Of a stretch of DNA of 5,733 nt, positions 1 to 5,733 are shown one piece after another. Each line of letters begins with the position of its first letter. Within the stretch, counting starts at the first letter, position 1. The DNA is from Nitrospira sp. Its GTDB lineage: Bacteria > Nitrospirota > Nitrospiria > Nitrospirales > Nitrospiraceae. The stretch lies in NCBI GenBank assembly GCA_025360665.1, contig JANYBU010000033.1, positions 1 to 5,733 on the forward strand, in the 5' to 3' direction. The translations under genes and the position numbers were made by a program. The notes under the pieces were generated by a model that had not been told where the DNA came from, searched no databases, and was given only the letters and a program-made list of their open reading frames with translations.

Positions 1-3000
1 CGTCCTGGACTGCCGTCGCTGCCAACATCTTCACCATCAACGTCTTCGACTGTCCCAGTGCAGCGCGCCAGGATCCCATATCGGTCTCAAGTCGTTCGAG
101 ACCCGTGCTGAGACCCTGAGCAAACCCTTCTGCCAGGTACAACCGATGGGCCAGCACAATATGGGCACAGTTCGGGCTCAGGATTTCTCCGTATCCCACA
201 TCTTCAAACGGCATCGAAAGCCATTGTTGGTAGCGCCTGAGGGCAACTGATTCTTGAGCCACCCATGATCGTACGGCTGCAGCCTGCGGCTTCAGCTGCG
301 CCACCGGGTCGGCACTGGTGAACCATCCTCGGAGCACGTTGGCGGCGGCCCCAGCCGTCGTCATCCCTTTCCCCTCATCACCAACCATGCAGGCGCTCGC
401 AGCCTGGAGATCGCTCCCGTCCACCTTACGCTCGTAACCCGCTTGGAGCGGATCATGTTCCGCAGAAGCGTCGAAGCCGAGCAGCAAGAGATACCCGTTT
501 TTTCTTGAATCAGTGAGTGCGAGCGGAGGACTCGTCGTCAGGTTGCGATAGGCCGACGACGGGGAAGCCTCCATCACCACCCAGGCTAATCCAACCGCCC
601 CAATGCCGACCGCCATCAACACAGCGCAGGAAAGCACCAACCCCACACACAACAAAACCATCGATCGCGTCGTCGAAAAACAGGACCAGATAAACGACGA
701 GATCCCAATGCGGACCCGAGCCACTCGCGCAGCAAACCGAGGGCGGGGTCTTGGCGACGCCAAGCGATCCTGCGTTCGAACCTGGCTTTTCAGTCCCGTT
801 GAGTCAAAAAGGATATCAACAGCTGACGCGGCGACCGAGGGCGCAGGTTCTGGCTTCGTGGGGGTGGATTCGATGCCGGAATCCTGCCATGTTTCGGAAG
901 GCGATGGAGGAAGATTCACAAACGTGATCGATTCACTCGCCCGAACCCACTCCGGTCTCGTATCTTCCTGAAGAACAACCTTTTCCACGACGGGGGCCAC
1001 CGCTTCAACGACAGGGGTTACCGCCTCCGAGGGAGCCGACTCCCATCCTCCACTACGCGACAGCTCGGCGACCGCTTCAGGCGATTCCTCCAGCAGCGTT
1101 AACGGAACCGGCGGAACGACTGGAGCCTCCCCCTTCTCCTTGTCCCAATTTCGCTTCTTATCAGACGGACGATGTGGCTGAACCTCAGCTTCGCCAGTGC
1201 TCCAAGGCGACAGTGTATCCATCAAGGCGGGAGATGCCGATGGCGCATCACTTGGCGCTGCGGAGAGCGGAGGAGCCGCGGCGACCTGGAACAGTGTGAT
1301 GGGTATTTCATGGTGCGCTGTGGAAACCGGTTCAGGCGCGGGTGGTGCTTCCGGGATCACCGCTGAAGGTGAAGGCTCCGGAGCGGAGGATTCTAGAAAT
1401 GGCGCCACGGGCTGCAGCTCCATAAAAGACGGGAACGAAACTGGTTCAGACTCACGAGCGGGTTCGACCGGCTCTGGCAGAGGTGGCACTGGAAAGTCCA
1501 CCTTGAAGGAATTTGGGGCATCGCTCGAAAAAGTCGGTGGCTCCGCTGGCCGCGAGGGTTCTTCCGGAAAAAGAACCGTAGCTGGCCGTGGCAGATCAGA
1601 CTCTCTGGTCGCATCTATTCCTGCAATCGATCCACTCACTTCACTTACGATCGAAGGATACGCCGATGGCAGCGGCTCGGGATCGCTGAATGAGACGGGC
1701 GGTTCTGGAGCTGATTCTGGTTCAACTGATTCTAATTCCCTTGCATCCTGTAAACTCGTACCCGGCTTGGACAATGCGGAAGGCGCACTCGACGACGAAG
1801 TTCCTGCGCCAAACTTCCATGCGCCGTCGAAGACAGTGTTCCATGAAAATGGGACCGCGGAAGAGGAGTCAGCGACGGACGGGGCTGGGATTTCTGGCTC
1901 TGGAAGCACCGTGGGGCTCGTTGACGGATCCACCGCAAAGATCGACTCACTAGGCTCCGTCAGATCTGGCGCAGGAGCTGGACTCGCCAACTGATCTGAT
2001 ACAGATTCAGGCTGAGTGACGACGGACGGGGTAAGAACGGATTCATCGCCAAATAGTAGTGCTCCCTCCGATGGAGCTAACGGAGCCGCCTCCTCAATCC
2101 TGATGGTAGCATTCTCTATCTGCTCCCAAGGCATGGGAGAGGATAGCCCCGGCGATCCGACGGAAGACGCGATGGCTATCCCGACGTCTGCAGTTCGCTC
2201 CGCCGAGGAGCTAGGGGTAAATCCGTCATCCACAAAGGGCGATAGTTCGACAATCGGATCCCCCATCTCATCATCACGATGTCCACTCGACGGTAGCGGC
2301 GGCTCGGCCAATATTGGAATGGCAGCCTGCTCCCCCTCTGTGTCCGGCTGACCCGATAACGATGGCAACATATCCTGAGCGAGGGGATTGGCCTCTTGGA
2401 TTGGCCCCGTAGATTCGGACGGCGGAACCCGCAGTTCCTGTGAAGCCGAACCAACCGGTGGCGGATCTATCAGAACGTCCGGAACATCGAGCGATTCGAT
2501 GACGGAATCCAACGAGTTGGGTGACGGAGCCTCGGGACTCGGAAGAGCCCCATCAAGCTGTTCCCACGGCATCACATCAGAAACGCTAGATTCTTCAGTG
2601 GTGGAGAGGATTTCGTCTTGGGGCTGCGAGGCATCGACTTCCAATGAAGTCACTGCGGCAGAAGCCACGGAATGAGGCCCGAGAAACTCACCGGTTTGTA
2701 TGTCGAAGAGAGAGGCAAACTGAAAGGCCACAGCGCTGACCGGCGCAAGCTCTCTCACTTTGGCATAGATATGAGAAGGTTTCTTGGGATTTTCAGCGTC
2801 TGGATCCTCGATGAGAATGTCAATGGCCTTACCCAATTCAGCCACCGCGGCCATGGCATCCCCCTTTTCCTCATACACATGGGCCAAGAGTTCGAGGAAC
2901 GGGACGCAACGAGGCCCGGCAGCCAAGTATTCGCGCAACAAGGATTCGGCCAGCCAGAAGTCTTGTCGCCCGATCGCTTCATTGGCGAGGGACTCAAATG

Positions 3001-3256
3001 CTTGCCGAGCCGTGACGAGACTGCCTAGGCGTAGATGCAGCGTCGCAAAGAGCCGGCGAGCTTCTGTGTTGTGAGGATCAAGTGCGAGCAACTCTTTCAA
3101 CGCAGTGGACGACCGGCCGTACTTGCCGGTGTTCATGTGGGTGATGGCTTCCTCGAGCAGTGCACTTTTCTTGCTGTAGCCGACAACACCCCGTTTGTGC
3201 ACCCGGGAGGGAGTCTTTTTGTCAGATTTTTGAGGGGGTTTCTTGTCGGTCCGCAC
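1..3256 (-). CDS. Large TPR / Pro-Glu-Ser-rich / single-TM envelope protein, partial at the C-terminus
   Basis: I read this minus-strand frame codon by codon from 3256 down to 2 and found no stop. It gives at least 1085 residues and continues beyond the window. Residues 1-20 are very basic. Residues ~28-185 form helical repeats of TPR type (for example ALKELLALDP at 52-61, then LAESLLREYLAAG and FLELLAHVYEEKG). Residues ~190-830 are a low-complexity Pro/Glu/Ser/Ala linker, probably disordered. Residues 826-849 are Arg-rich, followed by a hydrophobic span at ~866-895. Residues ~897-1085 form a second folded-looking domain with motifs RRYQQWL, PFEDVGYGE and AHRLYLAEGFAQ. Arginines before the span predict N-inside, C-outside topology. 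The start is GTG at 3254-3256, with AAGG seven bases upstream and an in-frame stop at 3266-3268. The next candidates, GTG 3200-3202 and ATG 3134-3136, lack a ribosome site, and the latter would cut into the first TPR. I do not recognise a named gene. By analogy it could be an envelope scaffold, as TPR-containing FimV is, but the domain order is different. The reading frame is near certain; the function is unknown. Confidence 0.9.
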   Translation of the reverse strand, partial: MRTDKKPPQKSDKKTPSRVHKRGVVGYSKKSALLEEAITHMNTGKYGRSSTALKELLALDPHNTEARRLFATLHLRLGSLVTARQAFESLANEAIGRQDFWLAESLLREYLAAGPRCVPFLELLAHVYEEKGDAMAAVAELGKAIDILIEDPDAENPKKPSHIYAKVRELAPVSAVAFQFASLFDIQTGEFLGPHSVASAAVTSLEVDASQPQDEILSTTEESSVSDVMPWEQLDGALPSPEAPSPNSLDSVIESLDVPDVLIDPPPVGSASQELRVPPSESTGPIQEANPLAQDMLPSLSGQPDTEGEQAAIPILAEPPLPSSGHRDDEMGDPIVELSPFVDDGFTPSSSAERTADVGIAIASSVGSPGLSSPMPWEQIENATIRIEEAAPLAPSEGALLFGDESVLTPSVVTQPESVSDQLASPAPAPDLTEPSESIFAVDPSTSPTVLPEPEIPAPSVADSSSAVPFSWNTVFDGAWKFGAGTSSSSAPSALSKPGTSLQDARELESVEPESAPEPPVSFSDPEPLPSAYPSIVSEVSGSIAGIDATRESDLPRPATVLFPEEPSRPAEPPTFSSDAPNSFKVDFPVPPLPEPVEPARESEPVSFPSFMELQPVAPFLESSAPEPSPSAVIPEAPPAPEPVSTAHHEIPITLFQVAAAPPLSAAPSDAPSASPALMDTLSPWSTGEAEVQPHRPSDKKRNWDKEKGEAPVVPPVPLTLLEESPEAVAELSRSGGWESAPSEAVTPVVEAVAPVVEKVVLQEDTRPEWVRASESITFVNLPPSPSETWQDSGIESTPTKPEPAPSVAASAVDILFDSTGLKSQVRTQDRLASPRPRPRFAARVARVRIGISSFIWSCFSTTRSMVLLCVGLVLSCAVLMAVGIGAVGLAWVVMEASPSSAYRNLTTSPPLALTDSRKNGYLLLLGFDASAEHDPLQAGYERKVDGSDLQAASACMVGDEGKGMTTAGAAANVLRGWFTSADPVAQLKPQAAAVRSWVAQESVALRRYQQWLSMPFEDVGYGEILSPNCAHIVLAHRLYLAEGFAQGLSTGLERLETDMGSWRAALGQSKTLMVKMLAATAVQD
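575..661 (-). other. Predicted transmembrane segment of the large TPR protein
   Basis: Residues ~866-895 begin MVLLCVGLVLSCAVLM and carry no charged residue until E896. Strongly basic sequence at 826-864 precedes it. By the positive-inside rule this puts the TPR and linker in the cytoplasm and residues after ~897 in the periplasm. A weaker hydrophobic patch (IGISSFIWSCF) lies just before it, so a re-entrant or second short segment cannot be ruled out. Confidence 0.8.
738..2690 (-). other. Low-complexity Pro/Glu/Ser/Ala linker of the large TPR protein
   Basis: This stretch encodes roughly residues 190-840. Proline alternates with acidic and small residues (PEPLP, PAPAPDLTEP, PPLPEPVEP and similar), as expected of a disordered tether. 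No lysine occurs from residue 167 to 480, and no cysteine from 117 to about 857. A few hydrophobic or aromatic islands interrupt it: MPWEQL at 229-234, MPWEQI at 375-380, a Trp-containing stretch around 467-481, and FMELQPVAPFLE further on. The skewed composition leaves long open frames on the plus strand (for example 1197-1994), which encode Gly/Ser/Thr-rich nonsense and are not genes. Confidence 0.8.
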
Positions 3257-3268
3257 GTTACAACCTTA
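3257..3268 (-). promoter_or_regulatory. Ribosome binding site supporting the GTG start of the large TPR gene
   Basis: On the minus strand, TAAGGTTGTAAC directly precedes GTG 3254-3256, placing AAGG seven bases from the start codon. The TAA at 3266-3268 is also the in-frame stop that limits the open frame. The two alternative starts further in have no purine-rich stretch at a suitable distance, so this site decides the start. It is a short match and could be fortuitous. Confidence 0.55.
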
Positions 3269-3408
3269 GCAGATCATTGGAAGATGCGAAGTGGCTCCCT
3301 TACCCACTTTGCACCAGATTTCGCTTCCGTGCGGTTTCTCACGATCTTGAGGGGGAAAATTGTTCGGATAAATGCAATCCTAGTGCCATTATGGTCTTCA
3401 CACTGAGT

Positions 3409-3425
3409 TTGAATATCCTTGAATA
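3409..3425. repeat. Direct repeat TTGAATA, 10-bp period
   Basis: TTGAATA occurs at 3409-3415 and again at 3419-3425, with a start-to-start distance of 10 bp, about one helical turn. It sits in the divergent promoter region, about 155 bp upstream of the TPR start. Two same-face half-sites are the usual pattern for a regulator bound as a tandem dimer, but a chance AT-rich repeat is possible. Confidence 0.35.
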
Positions 3426-3501
3426 ATAAGGCGTTAGTCGAACCCCGCCTCCTCATTTTCCTCGACCCTTCTTCAAAAATGAACAAGCCCGTCAAGAATC
3501 G

Positions 3502-3663
3502 CCGTCGAGAGAGTCTTCTCGCGGAGCGACTACGGGGAGGTTCCAGGTAGATGGGCGGACCTACCGTGGGAACCCGCGAAGCAGGAGCCAAGGTTAAGTA
3601 GGCTAGGGAGGCATCCTTGAACAGGATGTCGAGCAACACAAGCGCCAAGCCCGGCCGACTTGT
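3502..3663 (+). ncRNA. Cluster of stem-loops, candidate structured leader RNA
   Basis: Four hairpins follow one another. (a) CGAGA 3506-3510 pairs with TCTCG 3517-3521, framed by CCGT 3502-3505 with ACGG 3532-3535. (b) GGTTCC 3539-3544 plus GGTAG 3546-3550 pair with CTACC 3561-3565 plus GGAACC 3569-3574, giving 11 pairs. (c) CATCCT 3612-3617 pairs with AGGATG 3623-3628. (d) ACAAG 3638-3642 pairs with CTTGT 3659-3663, with GCC/GGC inside. None is followed by a T-run, so they do not look like intrinsic terminators. The strand is undecided from sequence; plus is chosen because the cluster lies upstream of the secretin. It could be a leader, an independent small RNA or simply DNA palindromes. No known RNA family is recognised with confidence. 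Confidence 0.25.
3539..3574. repeat. Strong inverted repeat, 6+5 bp with a 10-nt loop
   Basis: GGTTCC and GGTAG on the left arm are exactly complementary to CTACC and GGAACC on the right. They are separated by a 1x3 internal loop (A opposite GTG), and the apical loop is ten bases. It is the best single hairpin of the divergent region. There is no following T-tract on either strand. Confidence 0.6.
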
Positions 3664-3832
3664 CGCAGAAATCTGGGGCTAATCAGTGGTTGCAGTAGCA
3701 GCTCTCATGCAGCAGATACGCTAGTCTGGTTGTGTCGATGACGAGCCTTATGGTACCGTCCTGTATTCCCATTTTCATGCTCGATGTGGTCCGGTGGATG
3801 ATCGGTCTCTTCGCATACATTGTTTGTAAATC

Positions 3833-5434
3833 ATGGATTTTTTCTCTTTCGGACAATTGAGGTGGATCAGGCAGGTCTCTCTCGTCTGCCTGCTGGCAGT
3901 GATGAGTGGATTTCTGCTTCCTCTCACTCCGTGGGCTGAATCTGGAGGAAGCTCCTCCGGACGGGTCTCCCTCGACTTCAATGATGTCGAACTCTCTGTT
4001 TTTGTTCGCTTCATCAGCGAGTTGACCGGTAAGAACTTTGTCTTGGACGATGTCGTCAAGAAGGCCGGGGGGAAAATCAGCGTGTATTCCCCTACCAAGG
4101 TCACGCACGACCAAGCGTATAGCATGTTCGTGGCGGCACTCGAGGTCAGTCGTCTGACTGTCATCCCGAAAGGGAACGTCAATCAGATCGTGGCGATGGG
4201 GGACCTTCCTCCGGAGCGCGGGGTATTCGTCTACAAACTCAAAAACGCCAATGCGACTGACCTTGCCGCCATCCTGACCAATCTCGTCGCCCGATCTCAG
4301 ACCGTAGCACAGACGGCACCGGGCGCACGACCACTATTCAGGCCCTTGAGCGAATTCGAAGCCCCCGTCCAGGTCTTTGCGGACAAGGCCACGAACTCGA
4401 TCATCATTAGTTCGACCAAAAGCGCCTACACCAAGTTGCAATCCGTGATTCGAGACTTGGATACGCGCCGGAAGCAGGTCTTTGTCGAAGCCGTCATCTT
4501 AGAGGTGCAGGTCAGCCGGCTCAGACAGATCGGGAGCGACCCTCTTCAGGTAATTGGTTCGGGCAGGAGCGGTTCACTGCTAGGCATTGCTGGATTCAAT
4601 ACCGCACCAGAAAATTTGGCAACCATCGCGCAGGCCATTACTGGGACTGCGGCTGGCGCTGCAACCGGAGGAGCGGTATCGGTCCTCAACACCGTCAACG
4701 TACGTGCGTTCTTGCAGCTGTTGATGAGCCTGACAGACACCAACGTCCTGTCGACACCTCAAGTACTCGCCGCAGACAATCAAAAGGCCAAGATCGTCGT
4801 GGGTGAAAATCGTCCGTTCCCTACGGGTCAGGCACAGGGAATCACGGGTGGTACCCTTGTCACGATCGAGCGAAAGGATGTCGGCGTCACACTGGAAATC
4901 ACCCCGCAGGTCTTGGAGAACGACCTGATCCGATTAGAAATCAAGCAGGAGATTACCGCGATCGAAGAAAATGTCGCACAAACGATCGGGAGCGGGACGT
5001 CCACCATCCCGGTCGGACCCTCCACGACCAAACGGTCGATGGAGACGACCACCATTGCGAAAGATCAACAGACGATCCTCATCGGCGGACTCGTGCGGGA
5101 TAACATCACCCTCAACGAAAATAAAGTCCCTTTCCTTGGAGATATTCCACTCTTAGGTTGGCTCTTCCGCTTTCAAAGCCGACAAACCGACAAGCTTAAC
5201 CTGCTTGTGTTCCTGACCCCAACCTTGGTCAGGGATGAGGCAGACATGGTGGAGTTGAACGCCCGCAAGTCAGCGGACTTGGGAGCCCTGCAGCGCGAAA
5301 ATCGGATTGAGGAACCCACGAGGCTCAAGCAAGAGGTCTTAGAAAAACTCGAACGCCAGAATGGAACTCCCCGTCCCCTTCCTAATACAGTAGATCCATC
5401 CACTCCGCTCCAGTCACCCGTGCGACCTGAGTAA
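3833..5434 (+). CDS. gspD: Short GspD-family secretin (outer-membrane secretion channel)
   Basis: This encodes a secretin, which assembles a multimeric outer-membrane channel through which type II systems release folded proteins. The signal peptide spans residues ~1-35 (WIRQ then a hydrophobic core, possible cleavage after PWA). Residues ~44-122 match an N0 domain (VSLDFNDVEL, LTGKNFVLDD). Residues ~130-226 form one N-type domain (VYKLKNANATDLAAIL, ATNSIIISS, then VEAVILEV). The secretin core runs ~227-468: NVLSTPQVLA at 304-313, VGENRPFPTG at 323-332, ERKDVGVTLEITPQV at 346-360, and the signature VPFLGDIPLLGWLFR at 432-446. A charged, possibly coiled tail ends in a Pro-rich stretch. Classical GspD carries N0-N1-N2-N3 and is usually 600-750 residues; here one N-type domain replaces three. 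ATG 3833 follows an in-frame TAA at 3827-3829 and has no clear ribosome site; TTG 3857 (residue 9) is the alternative and would keep the signal peptide. A related secretin, such as one serving a pilus-like system, is possible. Confidence 0.87.
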   Translation: MDFFSFGQLRWIRQVSLVCLLAVMSGFLLPLTPWAESGGSSSGRVSLDFNDVELSVFVRFISELTGKNFVLDDVVKKAGGKISVYSPTKVTHDQAYSMFVAALEVSRLTVIPKGNVNQIVAMGDLPPERGVFVYKLKNANATDLAAILTNLVARSQTVAQTAPGARPLFRPLSEFEAPVQVFADKATNSIIISSTKSAYTKLQSVIRDLDTRRKQVFVEAVILEVQVSRLRQIGSDPLQVIGSGRSGSLLGIAGFNTAPENLATIAQAITGTAAGAATGGAVSVLNTVNVRAFLQLLMSLTDTNVLSTPQVLAADNQKAKIVVGENRPFPTGQAQGITGGTLVTIERKDVGVTLEITPQVLENDLIRLEIKQEITAIEENVAQTIGSGTSTIPVGPSTTKRSMETTTIAKDQQTILIGGLVRDNITLNENKVPFLGDIPLLGWLFRFQSRQTDKLNLLVFLTPTLVRDEADMVELNARKSADLGALQRENRIEEPTRLKQEVLEKLERQNGTPRPLPNTVDPSTPLQSPVRPE

Positions 5435-5596
5435 TCTCTGACCAATAGCGTCGACGATCGCTGCCTTGGCTCGCGCCTCCCACAAGTCCATCATCCACCC
5501 TCTCTCCGAAGTCAGGAGTCTTTTAAGAGTGGCGTGAATGCACCGTGACGTCAACAAATCAATCTAACTGCTATAAAGATTGGTCGGCCAGTGGTA
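5435..5596. other. Spacer between convergent secretin gene and tRNA-His
   Basis: These 162 bp separate the secretin stop from the 3' end of the tRNA. I see no plausible gene here, so within this window the secretin is not followed by any co-directional secretion gene. A weak terminator-like element lies at 5504-5524. On the tRNA side the minus strand shows only a short T-rich patch (TCTTTAT) without a good stem. Confidence 0.6.
5504..5524 (+). terminator. Weak candidate intrinsic terminator after the secretin gene
   Basis: CTCC 5504-5507 pairs with GGAG 5515-5518 around a seven-base loop, followed after two bases by TTTT at 5521-5524. The stem is only 4 bp, so this is marginal. Its position about 70 bases after the secretin stop is reasonable. 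Confidence 0.25.
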
Positions 5597-5674
5597 TGGG
5601 GTGAGTGACGGGTTTCGAACCCGCGACCTCCGGATCCACAATCCGGCGCTCTAACCAACTGAGCTACACCCACC
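5597..5674 (-). tRNA. tRNA-His (anticodon GUG)
   Basis: Read on the minus strand, a full cloverleaf is present. The acceptor GTGGGTG (5667-5673) pairs with CACTCAC (5601-5607), with one G-U pair. GTAGCTCAGTTGG covers the acceptor/D-arm region. The anticodon stem CCGGA/TCCGG holds loop TTGTGGA, with the anticodon at 5637-5639, and the T arm has GGTTCGAACCC. The extra G at 5674 opposite discriminator C at 5600 is the identity pair of tRNA-His, added by RNase P cleavage in bacteria. CCA is encoded at 5597-5599. The gene is complete, with no intron or mispaired stem, and supplies histidine for CAC/CAU codons. It converges on the secretin gene and is otherwise unconnected with it. Confidence 0.97.
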
Positions 5675-5690
5675 ATACGGAGAAGATATT

Positions 5691-5709
5691 CGCCACAGGT
5701 TCTGTGGCG
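5691..5709. repeat. Perfect 8-bp hairpin upstream of tRNA-His
   Basis: CGCCACAG (5691-5698) and CTGTGGCG (5702-5709) are exact complements around a three-base loop. It begins 17 bases from the tRNA 5' end on the minus strand. The following minus-strand bases (AATATCTTCT) are only moderately T-rich. It could end a transcript of a gene to the right, or be the 5' leader of the tRNA precursor. Confidence 0.6.
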
Positions 5710-5715
5710 CAGAGG

Positions 5716-5721
5716 ATTCTA
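5716..5721 (-). promoter_or_regulatory. Possible -10 element for tRNA-His
   Basis: The minus strand reads TAGAAT, one mismatch from TATAAT, about 42 bases before the tRNA. A -35 element at normal spacing would lie beyond the window edge, so it cannot be tested here. If used, the precursor would carry the 5691-5709 hairpin in its leader. Confidence 0.25.
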
Positions 5722-5733
5722 ACAAAGAGAGAA

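Larger units (their letters stand above)
3257..3832. other. Divergent intergenic region, 576 bp, no convincing gene
   Basis: This lies between the divergently transcribed TPR gene and the secretin gene and must hold both promoters. Open frames here are short and mutually inconsistent. The longest, 3274-3648 on the minus strand, starts at TTG, is rich in Arg and Pro without a recognisable pattern, and covers the hairpin-rich stretch, so I do not call it. Visible structure is a helically phased TTGAATA repeat at 3409-3425 and a cluster of stem-loops from 3502 to 3663. TTCACA (3397-3402) and AATAAT (3422-3427) resemble a -35/-10 pair on the plus strand, but the 19-base spacing is poor. If used, this pair would give the secretin a leader of about 400 bases. 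Confidence 0.6.

Noticed and set aside
603..971. Plus-strand open frame of 122 codons, and similar ones at 2016-2351, 2388-2675, 2672-3028 and 3035-3406
   Set aside because: All except the last lie wholly inside the minus-strand gene and carry no coherent protein pattern. The last overlaps its 5' end and the intergenic region without a plausible start context.
1197..1994. 265-codon plus-strand open frame, Gly/Ser/Thr-rich
   Set aside because: It lies antisense to the continuous minus-strand TPR frame. Its composition is what the complement of a Pro/Glu/Ser/Ala-rich coding sequence gives, and it has no recognisable domain or ribosome site.
3560..3600. Resemblance of GAAGCAGGAGCCAAGG to the conserved SRP RNA segment
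   Set aside because: The GGAA tetraloop with correct closing pairs and the flanking asymmetric loop cannot be formed, and no long terminal helix is present.
3539..3630. Assignment as a c-di-GMP-I (GEMM) riboswitch
   Set aside because: There is only loose similarity. The invariant GGGCAAAC and GCAAAGC elements are altered, there is no GNRA tetraloop, and the best hairpin conflicts with the fold. It is kept only as a hypothesis inside a finding.
3274..3648. Minus-strand 124-codon frame just upstream of the TPR gene
   Set aside because: It begins at TTG, has no ribosome site that I can see, shows erratic Arg-rich composition, and overlaps the stem-loop cluster. A structured noncoding stretch explains it better, although a small gene is not strictly excluded.
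3683..4182. Minus-strand frames of 143 and 135 codons over the secretin 5' end
   Set aside because: They are antisense to clear signal peptide and N0-domain coding sequence.
1..5733. CRISPR array, insertion sequence or attachment site
   Set aside because: I saw no regularly spaced repeats, transposase-like frame or terminal inverted repeats. The tRNA shows no visible duplicated 3' end in the window that would mark an integration site.

Overview
The window reads as bacterial chromosome with moderately high GC. Gene content and protein style (a GspD-type secretin plus a very large TPR / proline-rich / single-membrane-span protein) suggest a Gram-negative, two-membrane organism. A Nitrospirota- or Deltaproteobacteria-like source is my guess from overall flavour only, since no taxonomic marker is present.

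Layout. (1) Positions 1-3256, minus strand: one uninterrupted reading frame of at least 1085 codons that runs off the left edge. It encodes an N-terminal TPR region, about 650 residues of Pro/Glu/Ser/Ala-rich linker, one membrane span and a C-terminal, probably periplasmic, domain. The plus-strand open frames over this stretch are shadows of it. (2) Positions 3257-3832: a 576-bp divergent intergenic region with several stem-loops and a helically phased direct repeat, but no convincing gene. (3) Positions 3833-5434, plus strand: a short secretin of the GspD family (533 aa). (4) Positions 5435-5596: a spacer with at most a weak terminator. (5) Positions 5597-5674, minus strand: tRNA-His(GUG) with encoded CCA, convergent with the secretin gene and preceded on its own strand by a perfect 8-bp hairpin and a -10-like hexamer.

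How the parts may work together. The secretin is predicted to form the outer-membrane gate of a type II (or related) secretion system. It appears to stand alone here, with a tRNA on the opposite strand directly behind it, so any partner genes must lie elsewhere. The divergent large protein has cytoplasmic TPRs and a periplasmic end. This is the topology of an envelope scaffold that could contact secretion or pilus machinery, but the only link to the secretin is shared position. The most notable items are the architecture of the large protein (short aromatic motifs in a lysine-free acidic linker) and the structured intergenic region.
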